The notes: generated by a model not told the origin, from the letters alone. A stretch of 64,000 nt of DNA from Salinispora mooreana (GCF_000379065.1 NZ_KB900614.1:332421-396420), one strand, 5' to 3'. Positions 16,896 through 25,929 are shown, numbered from the stretch's first letter. Numbers and translations are program-made.

Positions 16896-18134
16896 TCAGC
16901 CCCGGACCACCAGCAGCGGGATCGTCATCTCCGCCGCGGTGTCCGAACCGTGGTACGCCACCAGCCGACTCGCCATCGGCGGCTCGGACCGAGTGGCCAG
17001 CACGGCGTAGCTGCCGTTGCAGAGCACGACCACGTCCCCGATCCGGCCCAGGTGCTCCTCGGGCACCGGGCCGAACCAGCCAGCCGCCACCAGCTCCGCC
17101 CGGGTGGTGACCCGGGCGGCAGCGCCGAGTACGGCCGACCAGGTGGCCACTACGTCGTCCAGGGCGCCGGGCCGCACGTGCAGGTAGCGAACTCGGGGCT
17201 CGCCGGCAACCACCGTCACACCGGTGCGTAGGCGCGGGTCGGTGTCCAGGTCGAACCGGTGCTCGGCGGGAATGTCGAGCTGACCGTGGTCGGCGGTGAC
17301 CAGCAACGCCGCGTCCGGCGGTAGCCCCTCCACGAGACGAGCCACCAGCCGGTCGACATCGGCCGCGGCGGCGCGCCAGGGTGCCGAATCGACCCCGCTG
17401 AGATGGCCGTGCCGATCGAGATCCGGATGGTAGCCAGAGACCAGGGTGGGCCCGGACCCGGCCTTCAGCGCAGCCAGCATCTCCCGGCCCAACTCGGCGA
17501 CGCCCGCCGCACCCCGGTAGTCGCCGCCCCGGTTGGCCGCCAGGGTGAGACCGCTACCGCCGAACTCGGGCCGGCTCACCACCGTCACCTGGACCCCGGC
17601 AGCCCGGGCCCGCTCCAGCTGGGTGGGGACGGGCTGCCAGCGCAGCGGCTCCGGGTCGCCGGCCCAGTCGATGTGGTTGAGCACCTGGTCGGTGCCGGGA
17701 ACCCGCAGGGTGAACCCGAGCACGCCGTGCGCACCGGGGGCAGTGCCCGTGCCCAGGGTCACCAGGCTCGTCGGAGTCGTGGACGGAAAGCCGGAGGTGA
17801 GCGGCCGGCCGGCAGTTGCGGCCAACCCAGCCAGGTTCGGCGCGTACGGCGTGGCGGTGGGGATCTGATGCCAGCCGAGCCCATCCACCAACAGCACGGC
17901 GATCCGGCGCACACCGGCTAGCGCGGCGGTCAGGCCGAGCACGTCGGTCGCGCCGGGCACTCCCAGCACCGCGAGCGCGGCGGGCAGGATGTCAGCGAGG
18001 CTCGCCGCGCCGTACCGGGGGGCGAGGATCCCGAGCGGATCGCTCGCCCCGACGTCAACCGCGGCGGGCGAACCGGCGCTGGCCCCCGGCGACGGAGTGC
18101 CGGGCAGGCGGGTCTGCTCGGGTGGGCCGATCAT
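16896..18134 (-). CDS. Alkaline phosphatase superfamily phosphodiesterase / nucleotide pyrophosphatase
   Basis: A 412-residue soluble protein of the type I phosphodiesterase/nucleotide pyrophosphatase family. The first metal site is VLLVDGLGWHQI at about 81-92, the nucleophile is a Thr or Ser in GFPSTTPTSLVTLGTG, and HPDLDRHGHLSG and VTADHGQLDIP supply the second metal site. The N-terminal 25 residues are Pro/Ser/Gly-rich and probably disordered. The ATG overlaps the stop of the methyltransferase upstream (ATGA), so they form an operon. The natural substrate is not known. Confidence 0.9.
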   Translation of the reverse strand: MIGPPEQTRLPGTPSPGASAGSPAAVDVGASDPLGILAPRYGAASLADILPAALAVLGVPGATDVLGLTAALAGVRRIAVLLVDGLGWHQIPTATPYAPNLAGLAATAGRPLTSGFPSTTPTSLVTLGTGTAPGAHGVLGFTLRVPGTDQVLNHIDWAGDPEPLRWQPVPTQLERARAAGVQVTVVSRPEFGGSGLTLAANRGGDYRGAAGVAELGREMLAALKAGSGPTLVSGYHPDLDRHGHLSGVDSAPWRAAAADVDRLVARLVEGLPPDAALLVTADHGQLDIPAEHRFDLDTDPRLRTGVTVVAGEPRVRYLHVRPGALDDVVATWSAVLGAAARVTTRAELVAAGWFGPVPEEHLGRIGDVVVLCNGSYAVLATRSEPPMASRLVAYHGSDTAAEMTIPLLVVRG

Positions 18135-18901
18135 GCTCGCCGACGGGCGAACAGGTGCAGCTGGGCGGCGAGGTCCCGCCAGGGCGGTTGGGCGGCGAGC
18201 TCCAGCTCCAACTCCAGCAGGGCGGCGGGCTGGCCGTCGGCGACCGCGGCGGGTAGCAGGTCGGTGAGGACGCGTACGCCGTGGATCTCCTCGACCTCCA
18301 GACCCGCGGCCGTGAGCAGCGCGGCCGCCTCATCGGCGGCGAAGCGCCGCCGCAGAGTGTCCCGGGGGCCGCCGGCTCCGGAGGAGCCGGCGGCGAGTAG
18401 TGCGGCGACATCCAACTGGCCGGTCATCGCCCGACCGAGCACCGCGGCGGCCCGCCCGGCGACCAGCGCGCTCGCGGCCCCGCCCGGGCGCAGCGCGCCG
18501 GCCAGTGCGGCGACCACCGCCGCCGGGTCGTCAACCACCTCCAGGACGGCGTGACAGAGCACCAGGTCCACGCTGGCCGGCTCCACGAGCCCGGCGAGCG
18601 CGTCACCGTCGCCCTGCACCGCGCGCACCCGGTCGGCGACCCCGGCGTCAGTAGCGCGGCGGGTCAGCGCGGCGAGCGCGTCGGGGTTGGCGTCCACGAC
18701 AGTCACCCGGTGCCCAGCCTGGGCCAGTGGGACCGCAAAGCCGCCGGTGCCCCCACCCACGTCGAGTACGGTCAGGTCGGCGCCGGCACGACGGTCCAGC
18801 TCGGCGCGCAGCACCGACCAGATGACGGCGGTACGCGGGGTAAGCGGCGGGCCAGCGAGCCGCCCTCGGGTCTGCTCCACCTCGACCAGCCTAGTCACCA
18901 C
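18131..18901 (-). CDS. Class I SAM-dependent methyltransferase
   Basis: About 256 residues from the GTG at 18901. The SAM-binding motif I is VLDVGGGTGGFAVPLA (GxGxG type). The acidic end of beta2 is VTVVDANPDAL, motif II is ADRVRAVQGDGDAL, and SVDLVLCHAVLEVVDDP follows. These resemble CmoA/UbiE-like small-molecule or tRNA methyltransferases, and the substrate cannot be told. A longer in-frame reading to 19045 overlaps the small gene upstream and has no ribosome site; the exact start is uncertain within a few codons. It is coupled to the downstream phosphodiesterase by an ATGA overlap. Confidence 0.85.
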   Translation of the reverse strand: MVTRLVEVEQTRGRLAGPPLTPRTAVIWSVLRAELDRRAGADLTVLDVGGGTGGFAVPLAQAGHRVTVVDANPDALAALTRRATDAGVADRVRAVQGDGDALAGLVEPASVDLVLCHAVLEVVDDPAAVVAALAGALRPGGAASALVAGRAAAVLGRAMTGQLDVAALLAAGSSGAGGPRDTLRRRFAADEAAALLTAAGLEVEEIHGVRVLTDLLPAAVADGQPAALLELELELAAQPPWRDLAAQLHLFARRRA

Positions 18902-18930
18902 GTCCAGTCCCGTCCGGAACGGCTGGCCGG

Positions 18931-19110
18931 TCAGGACTCGCCGGCGGCGCCGACCTCCTCCTCGTGCCGCGAACGCACCGAGTTCGCCACCGGCCCCTCG
19001 GTGATCTCGTACTCCCGGGCCTCGGCGTGATGGGTGGGCACCCACCCGGTGCCGAGCCGGGTCCGGCTCGTGTTGGCCACCCCGCCGTTGTAGGCGTGAT
19101 TCCCCGTCAT
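18931..19110 (-). CDS. Small hypothetical protein, 59 residues
   Basis: An unrecognised 59-residue polar protein, MTGNHAYNGGVANTSRTRLG at the N-terminus and rich in Asn, Glu, Arg and His. It has no hydrophobic segment, no Cys and no visible domain. The ATG at 19110 is preceded by a GAGGGGA ribosome site. It lies 97 bases downstream of the dnaE2 stop and about 30 bases upstream of the methyltransferase, all on the minus strand, so it may head a small operon. A TATGGT hexamer at about 19183 could be its -10. Confidence 0.6.
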   Translation of the reverse strand: MTGNHAYNGGVANTSRTRLGTGWVPTHHAEAREYEITEGPVANSVRSRHEEEVGAAGES

Positions 19111-19207
19111 CGGTTCGTCCCCTCGTACCGCGCGGGCCACGTTGCCAGCGCGGGCAGGAGTCTCCCGCCGCCCGGGGCGAAAAACCATAACCTGGATCAC
19201 TTGACGA

Positions 19208-22200
19208 TCACCGAAAGTCGCGTGCCGGCCGCCGAACCTGGAGTTCAAGCGGGTCCAGCCGGTCGGCGGTGAGGTTGATCACTCCCTCGTGCCGACGGAG
19301 GAGGCCCCGGACCACCAGCCCCCCGCTGCTCTTCGCCACCTGCCGATAGCGCTGCCACAACCCCGGGGAACAGGTGACGTTGAGCATCCCCGTCTCGTCC
19401 TCCAGGTTGAGGAAGGTGACCCCGCCCGCGGTTGCCGGACGCTGCCGATGGGTGACGATCCCGCCAACCCGAATCCGCCGACCCGGCTCCACCCGCGCGA
19501 GCCGGGCGATCGGCACCGCCCCCAGGGCGTCGAGCCGGTCCCGGACAAACCGGGCCGGATGACTCTCCGGCGACAGCCCGGTCGCCCAGACATCCGCGAC
19601 GAGACGATCGACCGCCGCCATCCCGGGCAGCGTCGGCGCGACTGCGCCGGGCACGGTACCAGGCAGGCGGTCGGGATGCTCCTGGGCCGCCACCCCAGCG
19701 CTCCAGAGCGCCTGCCGTCGAGTCACGCCGAAACACGCGAAGGCATCCGCGGTGGCTAGCGCCTCCAGCTGCGTGGCGGTCAGACCCACCCGCCGGGCCA
19801 GGTCCGACATGTCCCGATACGGCCCGCGCGCTGCCCGCTCGGTCTCGATCCGCTCGGCCACCTCCACGCTGAGCGTACGCACGCTGCCCAGCCCGAGCCG
19901 AACCGCCGGACCACCCAGCCCCCACTCGTGCGGCGGCTCCCCCGGCTGGCTTCCCCACCGGGTGTTCGGGGTGGACTCCAGGACCGCCCCAGCACCGCTG
20001 GCATTGACATCCGGCCGACGGACCTCCACCCCGTGCCGACGAGCGTCATCCACCAGGGTCTGCGGCGAGTAGAACCCCATCGGTTGGGCGTTGAGCAGCG
20101 CGGCCAGGAACGGTGCCGGGTGATACCGCTTGAGCCAGGAGCTGGCGTAGACCAGGTAGGCGAAGCTCATCGCGTGGCTCTCCGGGAAGCCGTAGCTGGC
20201 GAACGCGGTGAGCTTGCGGTAGACATCGTCGGCCAGCTCACCGGTGACGCCCCGCTCGGCCATCCCGGCGTAGAGTCGATCGGCGATCCTGGCCATCCGC
20301 TCCGCCGACCGCTTGGCCCCCATCGCCCGGCGCAGCTGGTCCGCCTCCGCCGCGTCGAATCCGGCCAGGTCGATGGCGAGCTGCATGAGCTGCTCCTGGA
20401 ACAGCGGCACACCCAAGGTCTTCTCCAGCGCGTTGCGCATCAGCGGATGCGGGAAGGTGACCGGCTCCTGGCCGTTCTTACGCCGGATGTACGGATGCAC
20501 CGCGCCGCCCTGGATCGGGCCCGGCCGGATCAGCGCCACCTCCACCACCAGGTCGTAGAAGCAGCGGGGCTTGAGCCGGGGCAGGGTGGCCATCTGGGCA
20601 CGGCTCTCCACCTGGAACACCCCGACCGAGTCGGCCCGGCAGAGCATGTCGTAGACCTCGGCATCGTCCAGGGTCATGTCGCCCAGCTCGAGCCGCGCCC
20701 CGATCATGTCGTAACCGTGGTGCAACGCGGCGAGCATGCCGAGGCCGAGCAGGTCGAACTTGACCAAACCGACGGCGGCGCAGTCGTCCTTGTCCCACTG
20801 GAGCACGCTCCGGCCGGGCATCCGCCCCCACTCCACCGGGCACACCTCGATCACCGGCCGGTCGCAGATCACCATGCCACCGGAGTGGATGCCCAGATGC
20901 CGGGGAAAGGTCTGCACCGCGTCGGCGTACGCCACCACCGACTCGGGGATGCCCTCGACATCGACCGCGGCGACCGAACCCCGCCGATCGATCTGTTTGC
21001 TCCAGGCGTCCTGCTGGCCGGGGGAGAATCCGAACGCCTTCGCCACGTCCCGCACCGCCGACCGGGGCCGGTACGAGATGACGTTGGCGACCTGAGCGGT
21101 GTGCTCCCGCCCGTACCGGGCGTAGACGTGTTGGATCACCTCCTCTCGACGGGAGGACTCGATGTCCACGTCAATGTCCGGTGGCCCATCCCGCTCCGGG
21201 GCGAGGAAGCGCTCGAAGAGCAGCCGGTGACGGACCGCGTCAACGTTGGTGATCCGTAACGCGTAGCAGACCGCCGAGTTCGCCGCCGACCCTCGGCCCT
21301 GACAGTAGATGTCCTGCTCACGGCAGAACGTGACGATGTCGTAGACCACCAGGAAGTAGCCGGGAAAGCCCAGTTCCTCGATCATGTTCAGCTCATGTTC
21401 AAGCTGCGCGTACGCCTCGGGGTGTGCCTCCGGTGGGCCGTAACGCTCACGTGCCCCCCGCGCCGTGAGATGACGCAGCCAGCTCATCTCGGTGTGCCCG
21501 GACGCCACCGGATACGCCGGTAGTGCCGGGGCGACGAGCTGTAGGTCGAAGGCGAGTTCCGCGCCGAACTCAGCGGCTCGGGCCACCGCCCCCGGATAGG
21601 CGGCGAACCGGGCCGCCATCTCGGCACCGCTGCGCAGGTGGGCGGTGCCGGCAGCGGGTAGCCAGCCGTCGATCTCGTCCAGGCTACGTCGGGCCCGGAC
21701 CGCGGCGAGGGTGGTGGCCAGCCGACGCCGCCCCGGAGTGGCGTAGTGAACATTGTTGGTGGCCACTGTCGGTAGCCCGGCAGCCTCCGCCAGCTCGGCG
21801 AGGGCGTCGTTGCGGTCGGTGTCGACCGGGTGGCCGTGGTCGGTCAGCTCCACCGCGACCATCTCCGCGCCGAACAGCGCAGTCAGCCGATCCAGTTCCT
21901 GGGCCGCCGCGTCGACTCCCTCGGTGAGCAGCGCGGCCGGCACGTGGCCCTTACGGCAGCCGGTGAGCACCACCACGTGGTCCCGCAGCTCGGCCGCGAC
22001 CTCCGCCAACTCCCCATAGACCGGACGGCCCTTCTCGCCACCGCGTAGCTGGGCCCGGGAGATGGTGGCGGCCAATCGGGCGTACCCCTCGTGGCCGTGG
22101 GCGAGCAGCAACAGGTGCCGCCCGAGCGGGTCCGGCTCGCCGTTGGGCGCGCCCGGCAGGTCGAGGGAGAGCTCCGCACCGAAGACCGTCGGCAGGTGCA

Positions 22201-22582
22201 GGGCACGCGCCGCCTCGGCAAAGCGCACCACGCCGTAGAAGCCATCGTGGTCGGTCACCGCTAGAGCGGTGAGCCCCAACCGGACGGCCTCCTCGGCCAA
22301 CTCCTCCGGGTGGCTGGCACCGTCGAGGAAGCTGAAGTTGGTGTGCGTGTGCAGCTCGGCGTACGGCACCACATCGTCCGGGCGGGCTGTCACGGGCGGC
22401 GGATGGTACGGATGTCTGCCGGCCCGCGCGGGGGCGTCGCCGCCGTCGGCCGCCACCGCCAGCGGGTCCACCACGTGCAGATGCCGCTCGCCGTCTCGAG
22501 TACGCCGTTGCCCCCGGGTGGATTCGCCGCTGAGCACCCGCTCCAGCTCCGACCACGGCAAATCCGGGTTGTGGAAGCTCAT
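19208..22582 (-). CDS. dnaE2: Error-prone DNA polymerase III alpha subunit DnaE2
   Basis: A 1124-residue C-family polymerase. The N-terminal PHP domain has AELHTHTNFSFLDG near 75-88, the catalytic carboxylates are Asp469, Asp471 and Asp473 (PDIDVDIE), and an OB-fold region lies near the C-terminus (GRRIRVGGIVTHRQRP). Length and domain order match DnaE2, the translesion replicase that works with ImuA' and ImuB in induced mutagenesis. A short basic N-terminal extension before the PHP domain is usual for DnaE2. It starts 24 bases after imuB, so it is transcribed from the same SOS operon. Confidence 0.96.
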   Translation of the reverse strand: MSFHNPDLPWSELERVLSGESTRGQRRTRDGERHLHVVDPLAVAADGGDAPARAGRHPYHPPPVTARPDDVVPYAELHTHTNFSFLDGASHPEELAEEAVRLGLTALAVTDHDGFYGVVRFAEAARALHLPTVFGAELSLDLPGAPNGEPDPLGRHLLLLAHGHEGYARLAATISRAQLRGGEKGRPVYGELAEVAAELRDHVVVLTGCRKGHVPAALLTEGVDAAAQELDRLTALFGAEMVAVELTDHGHPVDTDRNDALAELAEAAGLPTVATNNVHYATPGRRRLATTLAAVRARRSLDEIDGWLPAAGTAHLRSGAEMAARFAAYPGAVARAAEFGAELAFDLQLVAPALPAYPVASGHTEMSWLRHLTARGARERYGPPEAHPEAYAQLEHELNMIEELGFPGYFLVVYDIVTFCREQDIYCQGRGSAANSAVCYALRITNVDAVRHRLLFERFLAPERDGPPDIDVDIESSRREEVIQHVYARYGREHTAQVANVISYRPRSAVRDVAKAFGFSPGQQDAWSKQIDRRGSVAAVDVEGIPESVVAYADAVQTFPRHLGIHSGGMVICDRPVIEVCPVEWGRMPGRSVLQWDKDDCAAVGLVKFDLLGLGMLAALHHGYDMIGARLELGDMTLDDAEVYDMLCRADSVGVFQVESRAQMATLPRLKPRCFYDLVVEVALIRPGPIQGGAVHPYIRRKNGQEPVTFPHPLMRNALEKTLGVPLFQEQLMQLAIDLAGFDAAEADQLRRAMGAKRSAERMARIADRLYAGMAERGVTGELADDVYRKLTAFASYGFPESHAMSFAYLVYASSWLKRYHPAPFLAALLNAQPMGFYSPQTLVDDARRHGVEVRRPDVNASGAGAVLESTPNTRWGSQPGEPPHEWGLGGPAVRLGLGSVRTLSVEVAERIETERAARGPYRDMSDLARRVGLTATQLEALATADAFACFGVTRRQALWSAGVAAQEHPDRLPGTVPGAVAPTLPGMAAVDRLVADVWATGLSPESHPARFVRDRLDALGAVPIARLARVEPGRRIRVGGIVTHRQRPATAGGVTFLNLEDETGMLNVTCSPGLWQRYRQVAKSSGGLVVRGLLRRHEGVINLTADRLDPLELQVRRPARDFR

Positions 22583-22606
22583 CGGTGGCCGCCTGTGCCA
22601 CGCAGC

Positions 22607-24193
22607 TCAGTCATAGCTCGCCTCCACCAGCCACCGGCCCCCCTCGACCGCGAGCAGCAGGGCGGCACCATCGGCGAGGCAGACCTGGAACCGGGCCCGC
22701 CGCCGGGCCTCCGCCGGTTCCCACCACCGCTCGTCAACCGGCCACGGACCAGTCCATCCGGTGATCGCCACCGGCCGGCCGGCCCCGATGGTGAGCCACG
22801 CCGGTGCCGCACTCACCGCCAGACGTGCGCTGACCACGACGGGCTCCTTGACGGTGTCCTGCACGGTAGCGGCCAGCGGCTCGGGGAGCACCACCGCTGG
22901 CGCCGGCGGCGGAAGCCGGCCCGGCCACGGCGGCTCCCCCGGCCGGGGCGGCAACCACCCCGACGTGGGGGACCCGGGGCGGGCCGACCGGCGTTCATCG
23001 CCCCACGGCACCAGGCGTACCTGGTCGGCCGGGGATCGCCCGCCGCCGAGTACCGCGGTGACCACCGCCTCGGGGCCAAGGAGACCCTGGATCCGGCTCA
23101 ACGCCCGGTGGGCCCGGCCCCGCTCCTCCCCGGCCTCCCCCCACAGGCCGGGTTGTAGGGCCCCCAGCGCGACCACCCCGTCGGGCACCAGCCGTAGCCG
23201 GACGATGCCGGCGGTGGGCCGCACCGGTTCGGCACCCGACCGGCCACCGGAGAGCCACCCGTCGAGCTGCCACCGCGTCCGGTCGGCGATGGCGGCGGCG
23301 GTGAGCAGACCGTCGTGCCGCCAGGTTCGGTGCAGTTCCTGACCGTGCGCGGTCACCGCCTCAATACCGAGGCGGGTGCAGGCCAGCCCGTACTCGGCGA
23401 GGCGATCGTGCAGCCGCTCGGCCAACGCGCGGGCGACGAAGGCCGCCGCGTCAACCCGGTCGAGCGGTTCGTCCTGGTTCGCGGTCACCGTCAGGTCCAC
23501 CGGAGGCCGCCGAACCGCAAGCGGACGATGATCCTGGCCCGCGGCCAGCCGGTGGGCCAGCGCACCGTCGGCGCCGAATCGGGCCAGCACGTCGCCGGGG
23601 GACAGCGCGGCGACATCGCCAAGGGTGCAGATACCGAGCCGACGCAGCAGGTCAGCCAGGGCCGGTCGGCCGAGCGCCTCGACTGGCTGGTCGGCGAGGA
23701 ACCGCGGCGTCCCACCCGGGGGAATCACCTGGCCGGTACGGGCGGCCAGCCCGGCGGCGAACTCCCCGTCAGCGATGCCGACCTGGCTCTCCACCGCACA
23801 GGCCTGGGCGACGTGCTCGATGATTCGCTCCGCCGCCACCCCCTCACCGCCGAGGTGGCGGGCCGGGCCCCGGGCCGATACCGCGCACATCCCGGGGCGG
23901 ACCACCGCCACCCCGGCCACCAACTCCTCGACCGCGGCCACCACCGGCTCGAACGCTCGCGCGTCCCGGGCAGGGTCGTGGGCGAGGACGGTGAGCCGGG
24001 GGCATCGGCTCTGCGCCTCCCGCCGCCGTAATCCTCGGCGCACTCCCCCGGCCCGGGCTGGCTCGGAGCAGGCGACCACCCGGTTGGCGTGCAGTACCGC
24101 GACCGGGTCGGTGGCGGGCACCCCCTCCACCAGCTCAGCGGCGACCACCGGCCAGTCCGGGCACCAGAGCACCATCGTGCGGAGCCCGGTCAT
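22607..24193 (-). CDS. imuB: ImuB, inactive Y-family polymerase homologue
   Basis: 528 residues with the Y-family fold. The catalytic acids are missing: the first motif reads LWCPDWPVVAAE instead of DMDAFF, and MCAVSARGPARHLGGE replaces SLDEAF. This is the hallmark of ImuB, an adaptor rather than a polymerase. ADQVRLVPWGDE near 415-430 resembles the beta-clamp binding motif of mycobacterial ImuB. A proline-rich linker and a C-terminal tail (WWEPAEARRRARFQVCLADG) follow. The ATG overlaps the imuA' stop by four bases. ImuB is expected to bring DnaE2 and ImuA' to the sliding clamp. Confidence 0.93.
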   Translation of the reverse strand: MTGLRTMVLWCPDWPVVAAELVEGVPATDPVAVLHANRVVACSEPARAGGVRRGLRRREAQSRCPRLTVLAHDPARDARAFEPVVAAVEELVAGVAVVRPGMCAVSARGPARHLGGEGVAAERIIEHVAQACAVESQVGIADGEFAAGLAARTGQVIPPGGTPRFLADQPVEALGRPALADLLRRLGICTLGDVAALSPGDVLARFGADGALAHRLAAGQDHRPLAVRRPPVDLTVTANQDEPLDRVDAAAFVARALAERLHDRLAEYGLACTRLGIEAVTAHGQELHRTWRHDGLLTAAAIADRTRWQLDGWLSGGRSGAEPVRPTAGIVRLRLVPDGVVALGALQPGLWGEAGEERGRAHRALSRIQGLLGPEAVVTAVLGGGRSPADQVRLVPWGDERRSARPGSPTSGWLPPRPGEPPWPGRLPPPAPAVVLPEPLAATVQDTVKEPVVVSARLAVSAAPAWLTIGAGRPVAITGWTGPWPVDERWWEPAEARRRARFQVCLADGAALLLAVEGGRWLVEASYD

Positions 24194-24972
24194 GCCGAAC
24201 CGGCCAGGGTGAGCGGCCGGGGCCCGTCGGTGGCCGGTGGCACCGCTCGGAGTCGGCCGGCACCGGAACGCCCCGTAGGCGAAGCCGCCCGGGTGCCACG
24301 GGTCGAATCCGGAACCACCTGGGTCGCACCAGCACCGGGCAGCCAGATCGTCACCTCCCGGGGACGGGTGGCGGCGCCCCGCCCCCGCGCCGCCACGGTG
24401 ACCTCCCGCCGCCGCAGCCGGCCCCGACCGACACCGACTCCCTGCCAGACTCCCCGGGTCACCTGAAGGGTCAGGTCGGCGCCGTCCCACCGTCCGTACG
24501 GGACGAGGACGCTGCCCCGCTGCCGGGCCCGAGCCGCCAGCCGACTGGCGACCGATGTGGACACTGTGGCCGGGACGGCGGCGACCACGACATCCACCCC
24601 GTCGATCAGCGTGGCGACGACGGTGGCCCACTCTGGTCCCGGGTTCGGCACGAGGGCGAGCCGGTCCAGGGCGATCCCGAACTCGGCGGCGGCGATCGCC
24701 CCGAAGGTCGGCACCCCGACCACGGCACACCACGAGCCGGCCTGGGACGTCTCGGCGAGCAGCGCCAGGACCAGGGAGGTGGCGCCGCTGCGCCGGGGCT
24801 GGCCAGCGGCGACCGATATCGTGCTGCCGCGGCGTAGCCCCCGGTTGGGCAGCAGGCCGGTCAGTTCGGGGGCAACCGGCAGCACCCGCTGTCCCCCGAT
24901 CGGGGCCGGCGCACTCGCCGGACGCACCAGACCCGCCAATGCGGCGGAACCGACCACCATACGGCCCGCCAT
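24190..24972 (-). CDS. imuA: ImuA', RecA-like mutasome accessory protein
   Basis: 260 residues, encoded directly before imuB. The fold looks RecA-like but diverged: PNRGLRRGSTISVAAGQPRRSGATSLVLALLAETSQAG stands where Walker A is expected, and a canonical GxxxxGKT is absent. Actinobacterial ImuA' (Rv3395c-like) proteins share this location and degeneration. The ATG at 24972 has an AGGGGG ribosome site; the ORF extends in frame to 25041 through an AT-rich segment that looks like promoter. It should interact with ImuB in DNA-damage-induced mutagenesis. Confidence 0.85.
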   Translation of the reverse strand: MAGRMVVGSAALAGLVRPASAPAPIGGQRVLPVAPELTGLLPNRGLRRGSTISVAAGQPRRSGATSLVLALLAETSQAGSWCAVVGVPTFGAIAAAEFGIALDRLALVPNPGPEWATVVATLIDGVDVVVAAVPATVSTSVASRLAARARQRGSVLVPYGRWDGADLTLQVTRGVWQGVGVGRGRLRRREVTVAARGRGAATRPREVTIWLPGAGATQVVPDSTRGTRAASPTGRSGAGRLRAVPPATDGPRPLTLAGSA

Positions 24973-25004
24973 CGGACCTACCCCCTGTCGTGCTGTCGTG
25001 CTGA

Positions 25005-25070
25005 TGGACCAGTGCATTACAAATAGGTAAAGAACTAACAAAACGGACTTATCTGGAAGATTCTTCTACT
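25005..25070 (-). promoter_or_regulatory. AT-rich segment upstream of imuA'
   Basis: This stretch is much richer in A and T than its surroundings (for example TTTACCTATTTGTAATGCA on the minus strand, with TACCTA and TAATGC as possible -10 elements). It lies between the HEPN gene stop and imuA' and could be an internal promoter. No LexA box is visible in it. Confidence 0.35.
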
Positions 25071-25131
25071 ACTGCCAGCACCCTCGGCGTCGCGGCTCGG
25101 GGTGCCCCCAGGCGGGGGGTGTCGCCGCGGC

Positions 25132-25584
25132 TCAGGCCGCCCGGCCACCGCCAAGGGACGGTGCTCGCGCCACACCAAGCGCGGCCTCCACCACCAGCAC
25201 GAACTCCTCGGCGGCACGCAGCAGATCGTCGGCCTCCCGAGAGGTGACGACCCGCGGAATACCAGCCTCGGCAGCGGCGCGTTTACCGGCGGCCAGGACA
25301 AAGAACCGGGCCCACTCGTCGAGCTCGGGGGCAACACCGACGAGCAGGACCCAGACACTGGTAACCCGGCTACGCCGAGTCGGTACGGGGCGAGCACGGG
25401 CAGCGAGCAACGCCGCGGCGGCCCGCAGAGCAGCCAGGTGAGCCGCCGCGTAGCGGAGACCGTCAGGGCTGGTGCGGGCAGCTTCGGCGAGCCCGCGACG
25501 GGCCACCGTAAGGAGTTGGACAGGGGTGCGCTGCGGCAGCACGTGGGCCGGCACCGTTGGCGCCGGAGCTGGCTTGGTCGGCAT
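25132..25584 (-). CDS. SAV_6107-family HEPN domain protein
   Basis: 150 residues, nearly all helical. The segment GLRYAAAHLAALRAAAALLAAR contains R-x4-H (RYAAAH), the motif of HEPN ribonucleases and of HEPN partners of nucleotidyltransferases. VTSREADDLLRAAEEFVLVVEAALG forms the last helix. The start is the ATG at 25584 behind GGAGGAG; a 106-residue in-frame extension is Arg/Pro-rich and is not coding. It is the first gene downstream of a LexA box and precedes imuA', imuB and dnaE2 on the same strand. I recall this family as a frequent neighbour of dnaE2 in actinobacteria, but its function is not established. Confidence 0.85.
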   Translation of the reverse strand: MPTKPAPAPTVPAHVLPQRTPVQLLTVARRGLAEAARTSPDGLRYAAAHLAALRAAAALLAARARPVPTRRSRVTSVWVLLVGVAPELDEWARFFVLAAGKRAAAEAGIPRVVTSREADDLLRAAEEFVLVVEAALGVARAPSLGGGRAA

Positions 25585-25913
25585 GCTCTGTCTCCTCCAG
25601 GGGCCGAGGCGCCACCCGACGGAACTGATCCGCCGACGGACCGCCGGGTCGAGTGGTGCGGAGGAAGACGCACCGGCGGGGCCGACCGGGCGTGGACGCT
25701 TCCCCACACCACACCCGGCCGGCAGGACCAGCAGGTTCGTCGCCCGCCGCCGGGGGTCGAGGGCGGCGGGCGACGCTCCCGCCTGACGGGCCGGGGCTCG
25801 CGACTGCCCACAACCCTGGGCGCGACCCGCGGTGTCGCACCCGCCCGGAGCAGCGCCGCGAAACACCACTCCGGCTGTCGGAACGAGCATCCGAAGCAAC
25901 AACCCTCGGTTAA
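25585..25913 (-). other. Long structured 5' region of the HEPN-imuA'-imuB-dnaE2 operon
   Basis: About 330 bases separate the LexA box from the HEPN start codon. The region is GC-rich with no convincing ORF on either strand and contains the perfect hairpin at 25738-25775. If transcription starts at the LexA-box promoter, this is an unusually long untranslated leader. Confidence 0.5.
25738..25775 (-). promoter_or_regulatory. Perfect 14-bp hairpin in the SOS operon leader
   Basis: CGTCGCCCGCCGCC (25738-25751) and GGCGGCGGGCGACG (25762-25775) are exact reverse complements around a ten-base loop. There is no T-run. It lies about 155 bases upstream of the HEPN start codon and could pause or terminate transcription or protect the mRNA. 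Confidence 0.6.
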
Positions 25914-25929
25914 TCGAACACCCGTTCTA
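25914..25929. promoter_or_regulatory. LexA (SOS) box TCGAACACCCGTTCTA
   Basis: TCGAAC-N4-GTTCTA differs from the actinobacterial LexA consensus TCGAAC-N4-GTTCGA by one base. It lies between the minus-strand HEPN/mutasome genes and the plus-strand ybaK gene, which starts 209 bases further on. The gene content makes the mutasome operon the obvious target. Confidence 0.85.

Noticed and set aside
25585..25902. 106-residue extension of the HEPN protein
   Set aside because: It is Arg/Pro/Gly-rich without structure and includes the leader hairpin. GGAGGAG marks the start at 25584.
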